A stretch of 64,000 bases of DNA, taken from Tulasnella sp. 424. Its lineage: Eukaryota; Basidiomycota; Agaricomycetes; Cantharellales; Tulasnellaceae. Position numbers and translations under genes: made by a program. How positions within the stretch are numbered: the first letter of the stretch is position 1; each line of letters opens with the position of its first letter. Where the stretch lies: NCBI GenBank assembly GCA_019633425.1, contig WSUB01000023.1, positions 68,961 to 132,960 of the forward strand, in the 5' to 3' direction. The notes beneath the pieces are model-generated. The model worked only from the letters and a program-made list of their open reading frames with translations. It made no database searches and was not told where the DNA came from. Below are positions 1-13,000 of the stretch, piece by piece.

Positions 1-1661
1 GGATCATGGAGGCAAGAGTGCTTCTAGCGTGTACCGTTGTTTCTTGCTAAGTAGTCGACCGGCATTGATCTTTGTATTCATTACTTAGGTTGTGGGGGGG
101 AAAGGCATTCTTTTTGGCATCTGAAAGCAGCAAGCGAGAGTGTGTGGTAAAAGCCGTGCGCGCGCGGGGAAAGAGGACTATCATACATTCAAGGCTGCAG
201 GGTAACAGACGGGAAGAAGCGAGAGTCACCATCACGCTTTCAAAAGGCTGGAAGAACTACACACATATAGGGGGAGCGGAGGAAGGGGGAACACCTTTTA
301 CCCCACTCATTCATCGACATACGTACATACTGAGAGGACTGGGGAGGGTAACGAGTTCCAGCTTCTGATCCCCTCCGCGCATCTCTTTTCCCGTTTCCCG
401 TGCTTCATTGGCGAGGTGAATCCGAGTTATTCCTTTTTAGTCCGCGTCGTCCGCCCGAACGGACCAATAACGGATGAACGTTGTTTTTTTCTTCCTCTAA
501 GACGAGTGTCGTGCTTCTTCATCAACAACCCCTCCCTCTAAACGTCGGGGATTATTCTCCCTTAGACTTTTTTTAATTCTTCCTGCGTTAGTTCCGGGTT
601 ATATCCAGAGCAGTGGCGAGAGAGAGAGAGAGGATCCCCTGGCGCGCGCCGCGTCAATTCACCCGCCATCACAATCTCAGGATGCGCGTGCGCCGGCGCC
701 GCTGTCTCTCTCTCCCTTCATTCAATTCCGAAAAAATTCATAAAAATTAAACGAGCCCGTGAAAAAAAGGAAACGACGCTAGGCGTGTCTCGAACGTACA
801 ATCACGGGTGAACCTATGCCCATCTGTCAAGGCAACTTCCACGTCCGTTTCCCGTTGTCCGTTCAACCGCTGTGGGCATGTCTTGGACGTGCAGAGGTTG
901 TCGAAGGGAGAGGGGAGGGGGTTGTTCATCATTTCGGGGCTTCGGTCTCCCGACCTCCGCGGACCCAAGTCGCACTCTCGCACAAGGCAAACCAGACCAT
1001 GATTGCACCAGATCGCATAAGGCAAGCCAGACCATGATTGCCCCAGAGACTTCAAGTGGCTTCCCAGAGGATCTTGTAAGAGTGCGCGCGCGAGTAGTGA
1101 TGAGAGGAGAGAGATAGATTGCGATTCATGACTAGAAGAGATACAGAGGCACGACACGAGAGCGAACACGGGAAAGAGGAAAACAGATAGAGAGAGAGCG
1201 GGAGACGCACGCACGGGACATCATCAGCAACCACAAAAACCAAAAAAGAAAGAGAAGAGACAGCCACAAGATGTAGAGACAAGGGGGAGCCCGAACAAAA
1301 AGCAAGACAAAAAAAATGGTTTGGAAGAGTTATAAAATAGGGTAAAGTGGATTGGTTTGTTTTCGAGACCCGATGAGGGCCAATAGAAGTCTAGTAGTGA
1401 GAGATAGAGAGAGTGATCGACGAAGGGGATAATACTTGGTCCGAATGGCCGAAACAAGAAGAACGAGAGCGCGTGCGATAGGAGGGGAAGAGAGCCCAGA
1501 CTCACCCGCCCGACTTATGACGTATGAGGGAGCGGGATAGAGAGGCGGGCGTATGGAGGACGTTGGAAATTGGGGGGAATTGGGGGGAGGGGGGTGTCGG
1601 TGAGAGAACGAAAAGGAGGTCGAGGTCGGTTGTCGCGGATCATGGATGAGGGGGAGGCAGT
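1..1661. other. Intergenic DNA, low complexity, no gene seen
   Basis: No reading frame here has the composition of a fungal protein, and no plausible exon chain can be built. The stretch holds purine-rich and pyrimidine-rich runs, including a GA microsatellite near 616-634, many GAGA/CTCT tracts, and a short direct repeat of period 35 near 984-1046 (two near copies around GGCAAACCAGACCATGATTG). Part of it may be the 3' untranslated region of the minus-strand gene ending at 1662. Confidence 0.6.
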
Positions 1662-2538
1662 TCACAGCTTCCAGCCTTGAACCGCGAGCTCGCCCTTTTC
1701 TAATGGGAATTCTCCACCCCAAGCTTCAATGTCCTTCCTCGATTCGACCAACACGTTGCGGAGCTTGTCCAAAGTCTCCTTTGCGGCTTCACGATCTTTC
1801 ACCAAGTTGTCGCCCGAAGCGAGTTGCTCGCGGCAGCTTTGCAGCGCCTGGGCGATGTCAGCGTCGATGACGATGAGGGCGTCTTCCATGTCCGAGTCGA
1901 GTTCGAATTTGTAAGGGCGGGCGGCGTCGACGATGGAGATGAGGACGGGTAGTGATTCGAATCCGAGGCCGACACCCATGAGGGTTCGTGCGGCCGCGAC
2001 GGTTTCCCAGAGGGCTTTTGTGGGGACGCCGTTACCTTTGGAGTCGACGGCGAAAAAGGCTGATGGTGGGTGCATTCGGCGAGGTGCCGTGGTCGAGACG
2101 CGGTTGCGAGCGATTTTAGTGAATGCACCAGTGGTGCCCACTGGGCCAGTGGCGAGAAGGCATCGAACGATGGCGCGGAGACTGGGAAAGAGAACGAAAA
2201 GGTTAGCTTAGGGGCGCTTTTCACGTGGTGCAGTGCGCGAGATATGCTCACTCTTCGATGTTCTGTATGTGTGTGCATCGGCCAAAGGGAGCACGCGAAT
2301 GTAATAAGACGGAGATGGAAGAGAGTGTAAGTTAGAGAAGTGTGAATGCTGTCGAAGTTGATGTGGGCTTACACTATTAGCCAAGAAGGAGTCGAGCTGC
2401 ATGTTCACGTGGCTGACGAGCGGCTTTTGAGGCATGGCGGCGCTGCAGATCAGAAAGCGGGTCAGAGGGGGGCATATAGACGTCATGGGATGGGGTAACG
2501 TACTTGGCGACGTTGGTAGAGGCGAAGGCAGCAGGCAT
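1662..2538 (-). CDS. Small conserved-looking protein of unknown function, four exons with an 11-nt microexon
   Basis: I do not recognise the family. The predicted exons are 2504-2538, 2373-2442, 2252-2262 and 1662-2181, giving 211 residues. The start MPAAFASTNVANAAMPQK follows the only suitable ATG. Without the 11-nt exon (AACATCGAAGA) the long last exon would be read out of frame. With it the joined reading is FLANS-NIED-LRAIVRCLL. The second half is helical and charged (DSDMEDALIVIDADIAQAL, then DREAAKETLDKLRNVLVE) and ends in WKL. There is no signal peptide, membrane segment or catalytic motif that I can name. The last exon has strong coding character; the first two exons are less certain. 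Confidence 0.7.
2252..2262 (-). other. 11-nt microexon
   Basis: On the minus strand the sequence reads acatacag|AACATCGAAGA|GTGAGC, a good acceptor and donor around 11 nt. Its length is exactly what is needed to bring the exon ending at 2373 into frame with the exon starting at 2181. Confidence 0.65.
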
Positions 2539-2876
2539 TATAGATGGTACTGTGGAGGATAGAGAGATGGGGAGAGGAAGATTGTGTGTAGAGATACAAC
2601 GAGGTGAGGTGGGTAGAGGTGAGTTGGTTGTGGTATGCAGAGGCAGGAGGCGGGAGATGTGTTGTGTTGGAGGGGGAAGATGGTGAGCAGGCGGGGGTTG
2701 GCTTTATAGGTTTGGAGGATGAGAGAGGATACTTAACGCTTCATGAAAAATATAAAATCCAGGAGGGGAAAGGATGCAAGAGAGAGTAGAGAGACGGTTC
2801 GATTTGCACCCCGATGGGGGGGGCCCAGTGCTTCATGGGTACCGACGTTCTGGGCTGGGGGGCAAAGCGAAAACAA

Positions 2877-2944
2877 TTTGTTATTTTTTGAATTATTTTA
2901 TTTTTATTATTTTTATTGCAAGTAGAAAATAAATAAAATAAAAT
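2877..2944. repeat. AT-rich low-complexity tract
   Basis: Almost pure A+T with TTTTATTATTTTTATT patterns, sharply bounded by GC-rich sequence on both sides. There is no terminal repeat to suggest a transposon. Confidence 0.7.
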
Positions 2945-4057
2945 TTGGGTTGACCCGATAGATCGGGGTAAAAGGGTTCATGGTGCCAGGGGTCCCCGGG
3001 TCGGTTGGACGCGACGGTAAACGATCTGGGCGGGTTCGGTTCGAGCCCAGAACCAGGGTCCAATCTCATCTGAAATGCCGGTTAAGCCGACACAACAGTG
3101 CACACTTCTCCTCCTTCCGGTCTTTCAGGCTCAACTCACCCCCCCAAAGTAGGCGGAGTCGTCGGTAAGATGCCGCAAAGACAATTGGATGGAGAGAGGG
3201 GGGCGGGGGAGAAGCGGACGACCGATTTCCGACCAGCGGATATGAATCTTGCGCACGGGAGAGGCAGCAAAGCATAAACTCACATGTATACCTTAATCTA
3301 CGAGCACATGGCTGCTCCCGTCGCCTCATCGCCCCTTCGCCTCTTCGTTGTTGTTGCTCCAACGCTACTTTAGCGTTGCACGCATATAACACTCTTAACC
3401 ATTGTTAGAAAAGGGGATGAAATCACGAGCTCCAAAGTCGTTCTCTCCCGGTGTGTGTTTTACGTCTTGCGATTGAACGGAGGAGAGGGCGGAGGGGGTG
3501 ACGAGAACCGCCGCTTTCACCGGTGGAGAAAACGTTGAATGAATTTGGTGTCGGTGATTAACGACCGACCGACGCGCACCACCACCATCACCACCACCAC
3601 CACATGAACGCGCCTGGCCGTTTGCCTTTCAACGGCATCAAAAATTGATAATGAATAAAAAGGTGAATATATCAAAGGGAAGGGGGATCCAGTCCTGAAC
3701 TAAAAGCTCTTCTCCGTTGAATGGCATGTGGGCTGGTACTGCATCCTACTCATAGTGTCATTCATTAGGCGCGCTGGGTTGGTGTGCCTTAGTACGAGTT
3801 ACACTACGCATGTTTGCCGACCGAATAGTAACACACCCGACACAAGCACGCACACAATTACTTTTTGCCTCCCCTCTAGCTCTCTCCTCTTTCCCCCTGC
3901 CAGTCCATCCGGACTTCTAAGAAAACAAAGCACCGGCGGAGAGGCACCGTTCGAATAAAGGCCTACTCTGTGTCTAAACTCTATGCAAATTGTGTGGTCC
4001 AGTGACCTTTACGTCGATCTGTTTAACACCCGACAGGCAGTTGTCAAGGCGGAAGGC

Positions 4058-4076
4058 GAGAGAGAGAGAGAGAGAG
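4058..4076. repeat. GA microsatellite
   Basis: An uninterrupted run of about nine GA dinucleotides in noncoding DNA. Confidence 0.8.
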
Positions 4077-6025
4077 CCCGGTAGTTCCGGCGTTCAAGCC
4101 CCTGCCCCCTCCCCCACCTCCTCCAGCCCAGCTCCAGCACCTCTGACGACTGATGGGCCTTTGAAGGACCACGGGTGCTTCTTTCTGAGATACCGTACTC
4201 ATTAAACAAAGTACGTTCATCACTATCGTCAACTCATCGTCATCGAACTGTGATGATCAAGCTCAGATCCTGTCTAGGTCGTTCTGTCGACCCAACGTAC
4301 CCGCATCGCCAAAACGCGTTCCGTGGACGTGGTGTGATATTATTTGATTGCTAACCCAACCCCCAAACCCGGACCGGTGAACTTGTGAATCAATTCGGTT
4401 TGATTTTTGTATCCGATGAGAATGCATGAAGGCCTCGCTCCGTCCTTGCTTCACCGCCTCCGCGTGTTCGTCGACCGCAACCAACAGCTGGGAAGGCTCA
4501 AGGTTCCAGCCCCCCCAACTTCCCCGCACAATATAATACCCCCCAAACAATTCATAAGTAGAAATAAAGAGTCAGGGCAGGAAAGAGTGCCAAGAAGAAG
4601 ACGCCGGAATGAAGCGCGCATGAGTCGTCGAGGAAGGTCGAACGGACAGAGACTAGAGCCGGACAAGCCCTGCTTGGGAGTATGGACCGCAAGCAATGCG
4701 AAGCAAGACCTCTCCGTTTTCCTTCGATTCGGCAGTACAACCTCCGCTCCACTCTTTGAAATGCTTCTTCGAGCTCCTTCGGCAAGGTTCTCTCTGAAAT
4801 AACTTCCTTTCCCGGCGAGTCTTCTTGTGCCGCTAGCTGCGAAGAGAAGCCCGGCCGATTGACTGCGAATGACTACATTGCAACCGAAGGGGGGAACAAC
4901 CCCCGGCAGGCCGCCTTGGAAAAGCCACCAAATAACAACAACATGTCATATCTAAAACAGCCCCTCCAGGCCCTCTTCATCGCGCGTTCCAGAGCCCGGG
5001 CGTTTCGATTGTTCGGCTCTGACTCTCTTTTGCAAATCGGCCTCAGGCTGATCGAAGGGGGTGGCCGTAGCTAGGTTCGAGACAAGCAAAGGCCGGCCCA
5101 CGGCTCGGTAGCTAATCTCAAACGCCCGAAAGAGAACGCATACCTACCTTTTGTTATTTCCCTTAGTTCCCTTCACCTTTCCTACTATGGGGTTCGGCGA
5201 CCTCTCCCCGGCTTTCACCTTCCTCCCCGAGCACATGGAACGCAACCCTACTCTAAACAACCTCTCCTTGGTGTCTACCGCAAACGCCCGGCCTCCGCTT
5301 TCGTTATTGGAGGCTGTTTCGGTTTCGGTAAGCGCCTCTCGTCGTCATCCCCCCCTAAAGAAAGACAAATTTGTTATTCTATTTTCCTAAATCAAACAAC
5401 CTTGTCTTTGGTGGCTCCGTGTCGCGGCCCAAAAGCCATCCAGGGTCGGTGGCTCTATACTTACTATGGCGTAGCCAAGGGGATCGCCTCGGGGTTCTCT
5501 CCTCCCATCAACGAGTCACGCCCAAAGGAACCAATTATTGTCATTTCGAGAAACGAATAAGAAACTCGCTAGTGAGAGGAGAGAGAGACAGGGAAATATA
5601 TGTTGTGGGTGAGAGAGGGAGAGAGACATAGAGTATGGTGTACACAAGATCAAACAAACAATCTATTATCCCAGATCTGGAACACACGATACCTCTTCGT
5701 TTGTTACTCACGTTCGGAAGTGGCCGTCGTTCATCTATAAGAGCCCTAAGCCAGAAAGAATCCCGTAAGTCTCCTTCCCCCTCAAAGTACTTGCCGAAAC
5801 CCATCACCCCTCTTACGCCTCTTTGTATCATCTCTTCATCATCGTTTCGCCGCCAACATCTCACTTTCGAATCAACAAGCTCTGCACCCAAACCCTTTGA
5901 TTCCAAATCGCCGTCAAACGCCGGCCTGTTACTCTCCTGTCTCACCCACCAACCTAGTTAACTCACTCTAACCCCCTCACCATCGCAACTTCCCAAACCC
6001 AACACCCACATACACGCACGCCGCA

Positions 6026-9000
6026 ATGAATTCACCGGATGAGTCGAGAATCCCAAGACCTCAACCAGCCCCCACGCACACGGGCGCGGCACAAGAAACG
6101 AGTCGAGAAACATACTCACCAGACGGCCTCAACCCCGACAGGGAGACGATCCAACTCGGCAGGCTTACCGTACCACGTCTCTTCATCGGTTTGTGGCAGT
6201 TAAGCTCCGACGGTTGGGGCTCGACTACAGTTAATAGAGTCCGGAGAGAGATGAGAAGGCACGTCGAGGCAGGTTACAACGCGTTTGGTGAGTTTTTTCT
6301 TTTTCCTTATTCCTCCATATATTCAATGGGTCCTTGAGTCGAATTGGGCGTTTGCCTTGCCCCGAGGAGGGACGACATCTCCTTTTGGTCTATCAGTCCC
6401 CTTCCCTCCTTCTCACCCGATCTCCCCGGCATTCTCTCTTCCTGGGATTCTTTTACATGAAACCATACTGATCGAGTGACATCTCTCTCTCTCTGGTCTT
6501 TCCAGACATGGTGCGTTTTCCGAGGAAAACCTTAACAGCCTCTCCGTCGTCAAGGCCGTTCAGACCTCTGACGTATTTCTTTTCTACTTCTTCTCGCCTG
6601 GCATTTTTATTTCTTACTCCTTTTGGTTCAACACACGCACCTTCTCCCTTCTGCGCGTGGATCCCATGCTTCTCAATTGTCGAACCGCGGGGCCGGGGTC
6701 ATCGCCTGCGTTTGGTTCCGCTTTAGGGTATGTTGCCGCATTCTCCATCCATGCCTGGAAGAACCGAGAAGATTCTCAACGGTTCTCTCATCCCCCTCGG
6801 CCTTTATACCAAATCCGTAAACTACAGCCGACCACTATGGGACCGCCGAACAGATCTTCGTAAGTCACTCTGCTTTGTCTGGCGCGAGGATGACTTTGAG
6901 ACCCCCATACCAAAAACACGCTGTCCGGCGATTCGGTGATTGTCGGTTCTACCGAAATCCCGGGGTCTCACTCACGTCTCGACTTTCGAGTTGGAGCTCA
7001 CGAGTAGTTTTCTTCCGATTGCTAGGGTGGCTTCCGTTCAACTCTACCGGACCCCAAGGCGGTAATTGGAGCGACCAAATGGTGCGTCTTCGCACCGGTT
7101 GACATCACGCGGAGCGTGGTACAAACTGCCATTGACGAACGAAAAGAGAAGTGAGTTCGGTTATCTACCTTCTTCTTCATTATATTTTCGTGTCGCTGGA
7201 GACGTTTACCCAACCTCCGGACTGCGCATGACGCGGGGGGTGGCGGGGGGAATTGAAATATGTCGGTTTCCCGCGCGCATGCGGGTCCTGCCCGCTCCAT
7301 GCCTGCTTCCTCTGAGGGTCGAATTAACCAAACGACTGACGTCGGTACCGTTTCCTTTTTTAAATTACGCAGAATGGCCTACGACCATGTGGATCTTCTT
7401 CAGGTGGGTTCGCTCGGGTCCGACTTTGTTTCGTTTCTTCGTTTCCTTTCGGTCCACGGTCGCGCGGTCGGGACCGTACCCTGTCTTCGAATTTCCTAAA
7501 CCTCACAGCAACTGCGTCTCTCACCTCCGGGATATTAAACTGACAACTCGAACTTGATATTTGAAAATTTATTTTGTGCCGAGACAGTTCCACTGGCAAA
7601 ATTACTTCGACAGACAGTACATGGACGCGCTTCATTACCTGCAGGAGATTAAAGAGGCTGGAGACATCACCGAGGTCGGCCTCGTCAACTTCGATTCAGC
7701 CCGAACGGATGAGATTTGCACCCAGTTCCCCGGACTCATAGTGTCCAATCAAGTTCAGGTAAGCTCCGGGGAGCGGTTGCCTAGGCTCTGGGATGCGCGC
7801 CTCTTCCTTGCGTGGGCAGCATTCCACGTGGAATTAGGCGGTTGACATTCACCTGCTTGGCTTTTTTTATCTTTTGGTTTCGTGTTTCTCGGCCTCGGTC
7901 TCCGCCGGGAACAGTTCTCGTTGATCGACACGCGACCGTTGGATGGCATGGGTCACGTATGCAACCAGCACGGCATCAAGTTGCTAACATACGGCACCCT
8001 CGTTAGTACTCTCCTTCACATTTTACGCGTGGCATGAGGCAGGCGTGGACCGCTGATCACCATGGTGGTCTCTCGATAGTGCGGGGGATTCCTCAGTGAC
8101 AAGTGGCTCGACGCGCCTCAACCGGACGAGTATGACGGAAAGTTGACTCCATCACAGAGAAAGGTAAGTGCCAAAATTCGGACTTTTTCTCCCCTTCTTT
8201 CGATCTACCGCACCGTCCGCTCTATGTGTCTCCGCCGTGTTCTACCCCCCACCCCCCCATCCCGCGAAAGGACCGCCATCGGCCCGCTAAGCCTCCGGAA
8301 TAAAAGTGCAGGCTTCCTCCGCCTTCCGGCACGTTTATGTCCTTTTTGCCAATTTGACGATGAGATCCTTCCCTGTGGGCCTCAGATATACGAAGAGGCT
8401 CTCCGGGAAGATTCTCTTCCCACACCTCGTCCCCATCGGCCCACCTGTCACCCCCTTCCCTTTCAACCAAAACCAACAACCGCATCCCTCCCCCCAAATC
8501 CTCTCACATTGTAGTCCTGCACTTCAGAAACACTAGAACCGACACCCCACACGCTTCTCTCCTCTCCTCTCGGATTCTTTTCTTGGGCTAATTCACTAAT
8601 CGTTTCTTCCTCCAAACCTGCCTTATCTAGTATCTCGACGTGATATTAGGAGCATGGGGCACCTGGCCATTATTCCAGATCCTCCTCCGGACTCTCCAAG
8701 ACATCGGTGACCGTCATGGACATCGAAGCATCTCGAATATTGCCACGCGCTGGATACTAGACCACGACTTCGTCGGTTGCGTTCTCGTCGGTACGTCCCC
8801 TCTGCCGCTTATGGCCACCTTGGACTTTTGGCACCCACGCCGGCCGAGCATTCCCTGGTTCTCTCCACTTGGCTCGGTCTTAAGGCTTCCCCCGTTTCAC
8901 GCGCTTTTCCTCCACTTTATCAGATGGCAATGTCCGACGCCGATATGCTGACCCGAGCCTTCCTCCCTGTTCATGCCGCCATTTTCAAATTACACTCGCT

Positions 9001-9193
9001 CTTAATTTATCCAGGTTCGCGATTAGGATTGACCGAACATATTGACGACAACGACCGCGCATATGGCTTCCGGCTCACTCCTGAAGATAACGCGGCGATC
9101 GAAGCTGTGTTGACACAATCTCATGGACGGGAGCTCGTACGCATACTCGGCGATTGTGGAGCAGAATATCGGCGGGGGAGTGATCATGAGTGA
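6026..9193 (+). CDS. Aldo/keto reductase family oxidoreductase
   Basis: Predicted exons: 6026-6287, 6506-6510, 6727, 6828-6859, 7026-7150, 7373-7403, 7588-7758, 7915-8001, 8080-8163, 8631-8790 and 9015-9193, giving 378 residues. The product is an NAD(P)H-dependent aldo/keto reductase, presumably cytosolic. The catalytic tetrad is visible: Asp in AFDMAD, Tyr in DHYG, Lys in GATKW and His in LLQFHWQ. Later blocks GLVNFDS, LLTYGTL and the C-terminal LGLTEHIDDNDRAYG fit the family barrel. The N-terminal 45 residues before the barrel are Pro/Ser-rich. The substrate cannot be told from sequence. Outside the DMADHYG region every exon keeps frame with ordinary splice sites. The join through the 5-nt and 1-nt exons is inferred from the conserved motif. 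Confidence 0.88.
6506..6727 (+). other. Candidate 5-nt exon (6506-6510) and 1-nt exon (6727) in the aldo/keto reductase
   Basis: The sequence reads tttccag|ACATG|gtgcgt, then gctttag|G|gtatgt, then actacag|CCGACC. Joining G+ACATG+G+CC gives Asp-Met-Ala-Asp-His-Tyr, the conserved active-site string. Leaving out the single G puts all downstream sequence out of frame. Both short introns have canonical ends. Confidence 0.5.
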
Positions 9194-10030
9194 GCGCTTG
9201 CGGGTTGCCTTTAGGGGACAGCGATGAGCTCGTGCGGGGACGTCATGTCAATGACTGACTGAAAAGAGAAAAAGAGACCACGATTTCCTTCAGCCGGCAC
9301 TGTAGGACCGCCCGATTCTCACTCGTTCCCCTCATGGACCCACGCTCTGTTCCCGGATCGCAACCTCTCTGTACGTACTGTATTTCCTGTCCATTGAGTA
9401 CCCTTCTTCATTGTACATGAGGGTACATGATGCTACTAGTTCTCGGTGAAAATATCCCATCTCTGGCCACAAGCTCAGTCGCACCTTGAACGACGCATGG
9501 GTCTCCGACAGATACCCAAGTTTTGGTGCCATTAAACGCATTACGGAACCTTCGTAGCGCAAGCTCTCAGCTCGCCTCAGTACCTTGCGAGCCATAGCGG
9601 CCTACCATATGAGTCGTAGTTGCGTCTGGCGGTGCGCTGGGAATCTCAACAACAGGGTCCCTTATCGTGTGAAGGCTCATTTAAACGAGATAGGATGCTC
9701 TGGACGGCAAAAAGGTAAGTCTGAAAGGCCGATGACGCGGTGCACAGTCTAGGTCGGCGGTGAATGGATACAAAAGAAGCGAGATTGGGTACATGCGATG
9801 TCGTAAATTGCAGATGAATGCGAAGGAGGCGGCGGAATGTCCCGATCAATGGGGTAAGTAGTGGGGTGGCTGGACTGGAAAAAATGAAGAGGAACCGTAG
9901 GAAAAAATGCAAATAAGCAAGTCAAGGGTCGCTGCTCTCGGCGGAGGAAGCCACGACCTGTATAGGGACGAGAGGTTAGTCCACCGGGGTCACGAGCGCA
10001 AAATATATCACAGATCCTTACGAACTGGGT
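9194..10030. other. Intergenic DNA between convergent genes
   Basis: This separates the 3' ends of the aldo/keto reductase and the large hydrolase gene. Short frames on the minus strand (9332-9595, 9646-9912) have no recognisable content and no sensible splice partners. I see only untranslated sequence here. Confidence 0.6.
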
Positions 10031-13000
10031 TCAGAGTCTACTCATCGGAGGCTTCTTCTCATCTTCATCGTTGTGGGAATGGAGTGCCAAGGGAGACGGC
10101 GGCAATATGCGAAGACTTTGGATAGGCTCTAGCTTGCGTCTCAATTCCCTGAGAAGCGTGGTTTTAGGCGACCATTCATCAAAGGCCTGCCTCAGTTCCG
10201 CAATCTCTGAGGCAAATAAGGAAAGAATCGCCGGGTCACTGATGACACCCCTCAAGGCCCAAGGGATCTGTTAAGGAGCAGATCATTAACATGCGATGTG
10301 CTTCCTCCGTGTGGTTCGGGGTTGACTGGGACATACCTCGTAATCGTTCCTGGTGGCTCGGGCCTGGAAAGGATCGACACGGAGCTCTGGCTTCTCGTTG
10401 CCTAGAACACCGCTAGTTTCGAACAAATATCGGACTGCCAGACTACAAAGGGAACAAGTCAGTTTCCATATAGAGCGTCGTGGTGGCAACGACTCACTCG
10501 TAGCAGCCGCTATAGCCGTACGGGGTTGAATGCCCCACTCCGCTTAAGGAACCTGCGGTACCCTCCGATAGGTGGGTTATGAGACCGGAATCGTCCAATC
10601 CTGCATTCCGGATACGAAGGAGGAGCACAATGAGGTTTGAGAGGAAGTCGGAAGCACTATCATTATACGAGAAGTCGAAAGGTTAGGAGCTAAGGAGGTA
10701 TGATCCAGCGGCGTGGTAGCAATTACTGACCTGTAAGCGTCTGCATCGATGTAAAGAGCACGCATAATCAGAGGGTGCGAGGCCGTCATGAACGTTCCTG
10801 AATAAATCTGCAAACAAGCTTCGTTTGGAACACCACCCTACCGATCAAGAGGCCGAAATGACGTACCGGCACAACTTGATCATCCAACGATGCGACATAC
10901 AGGAACTTGACACCATCATCCAGCGCAGCGCCAAGTGCCTTGACATATCGTTGCGACACTTCACTTGATGTGTCCTGTCAAACAACCGTCAAGGTCAGGA
11001 TGAACGTCGGAAAAATATCGCCATTGGCCAATGAAAACCCAGATTACAGAACACCGACCCTTACAACTTACCTGAAATTCGAAGAGCTCCCTCGCGGCTG
11101 CCGTTTCAAAATAGGTAAAGTACGGCTTTTGTAATTGCAAATGGAAGGTCAAAGAAGCCTGAATCAGCGCGACGCTTAACACGATAATTTTTAGGTTCCC
11201 CATACCTGGGTCAAGGAGCTCGCATTCAGGTAGAGCAACGGTCCGAGGTGGATACCGCATAGGCAGAGGCAAAGACATCGCGTTGGGTGGGAAGGGGGAA
11301 TTGTCTGCGAAATTTCCGCGGCTCTGAGGACTGCCTCTCTGTTCGACTCAGTTCGGATATGACCATCTGCAATTAGCGTTGCGATTAGCTGAGTCGAGAC
11401 AATGGATCCTTGAGAATGGGTAGCAAAGAAGATGACATCGGCCCTAAGTAACGAAAACGTTAATGCACCTGAGTTGCTGACACGTGGACGAGTCACTCAC
11501 TGATGCAGGTCTTCGACCCATTCTGGGTGGTCAAGGAGATCTTGATACAGCTTAGCGACCCGTCGAGCAATGGTCCCTTCTCCTTCTAGGTTAATCGAAG
11601 TGAGCTTCTCCAAGGCTAGGCCACGTTGTTCCTGCAACGACTCCATTTGGTTAGAGTTCGCTTTTCGGAGATGAACGAAGATCGACTAACGACGTAGCGT
11701 TCTACCGAGGAGACCATCATTGACGCGAGCTTACTGCTTGTCCCCGTGGGTTCTCCCAGGACGGTCCTGATAATGGCACCTGGCAAAAACGTGGTGTAAG
11801 TGTGACGGCGGAACGTAGCCCAACTCAAAATCGCACCAGGAAACCACCCATGGATTCCAATGACTACCACTCGTTTGGCACCAGACAACTGGTCTGCGAG
11901 AGTGCCATGCTCCGGTTCCAATACTTCCCACACGCGAGGTAGCTCCTTTCCAATGTTCTTGGCTACTGACAGTGGGGACAGCTGGTTGAAAGTACCATTC
12001 ACCAAATGGTGATGTCCTTTGGGAGCGATACGACCAACAGGGACGGAATGGTCAAGCAATCCAAATGTGGAATTCGCCGAAACGGATTGCTCCGAGCCCG
12101 ACCCTGTAGCCACCGCGAGAGTCGACCCAGGCTGGGCAGTAGTCGAAGTTGAAGCCAGCGACGCGGAAGATGAACTGGGGAGTAAAGAATCGGGCGTTTT
12201 TACTCCCCAGGTTTTAGCGAGACGCTCGCGTCGTTCCTCCATGTATTGAATCATGTCTTCACTGGGTTTGCGTTCTTCGATCAACGGAGTGGGTTTCGGC
12301 GGAGAAGTCGCGGGAGCCAGCCATGATGAAACGAAGTTAATCGTCTTTTTGGTCAACCCAGCAGTGCGTCTTGTCAATGTGCTCTGAGACGTAGATCGTT
12401 TCAAAGGAGGTGGTCGAGTTATGGGTGCGACTCGGGGAAGTGTATAGAAGGTGTCTCCGAAGGACGGCAAGACAAAATTCGCCTTCTTCCCTGCACCTCC
12501 GCTTTTTGAAGGGGCCGGGGACCCACCACGCGAAGGCCTTGAGGATGACGGAGGAGAAGAATTATTGGTGACCTTTTTCTTGATTGTATCAGAATTCGTC
12601 AGAGGCGGTGCAGGCGGCTTATCCTTGTCCTTTGAAGAAGGGTCGCCAGTCCTTCCACGCTCCGCCGAAGTCGTCCTGGACCGAGGTGCTTTTGTCGAGG
12701 AAGCTGACGAAGCAACCCCAGACATCTTATCAATGGGGGTGACGTTGGAATTATCTAACTCCTCCGGTATATCCATGACTTCCATTCCACTCGAGTCGAA
12801 AGACTGACCCTCAGCCCCGTCTGTGATCCTCTTGACAGCCAAGTTGTTTCTCGAAGAGAAGAACGACATCCAGGACTTTGCCGGTGCATGTACGACAACG
12901 GGGTTTGGAGTTGCAATAGAGTCAGAACTTGGGGTGGCAGAATTGACTTCATCTGGGATGTTGGATTCAGGCTGGGAAGCGTCTGGGGGACTGGCAGACT

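Larger units (their letters stand above)
2539..6025. other. Long intergenic stretch, no supported gene
   Basis: About 3.5 kb between divergent genes. The frames in it are short and biased in composition, and none joins into a believable protein. It contains an AT-only tract (2877-2944), a CAC trinucleotide run (about 3577-3602) and a GA microsatellite (about 4058-4076). The CT- and CA-rich leader just before 6026 is typical of a fungal promoter and 5' untranslated region. Confidence 0.6.

Noticed and set aside
1799..2278. Minus-strand frame of 159 codons overlapping the small gene
   Set aside because: Ser/Pro/Thr-rich reading typical of a shifted frame; the other frame has balanced composition and is reached through the microexon.
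3034..3060. GGTTCGAGCCC resembling a tRNA B box
   Set aside because: No matching A box, acceptor stem or anticodon arm at the right spacing. No convincing tRNA was found anywhere in the window by eye.
9332..9595. Minus-strand frame of 87 codons after the aldo/keto reductase
   Set aside because: No homology that I recognise and no continuation across plausible introns.
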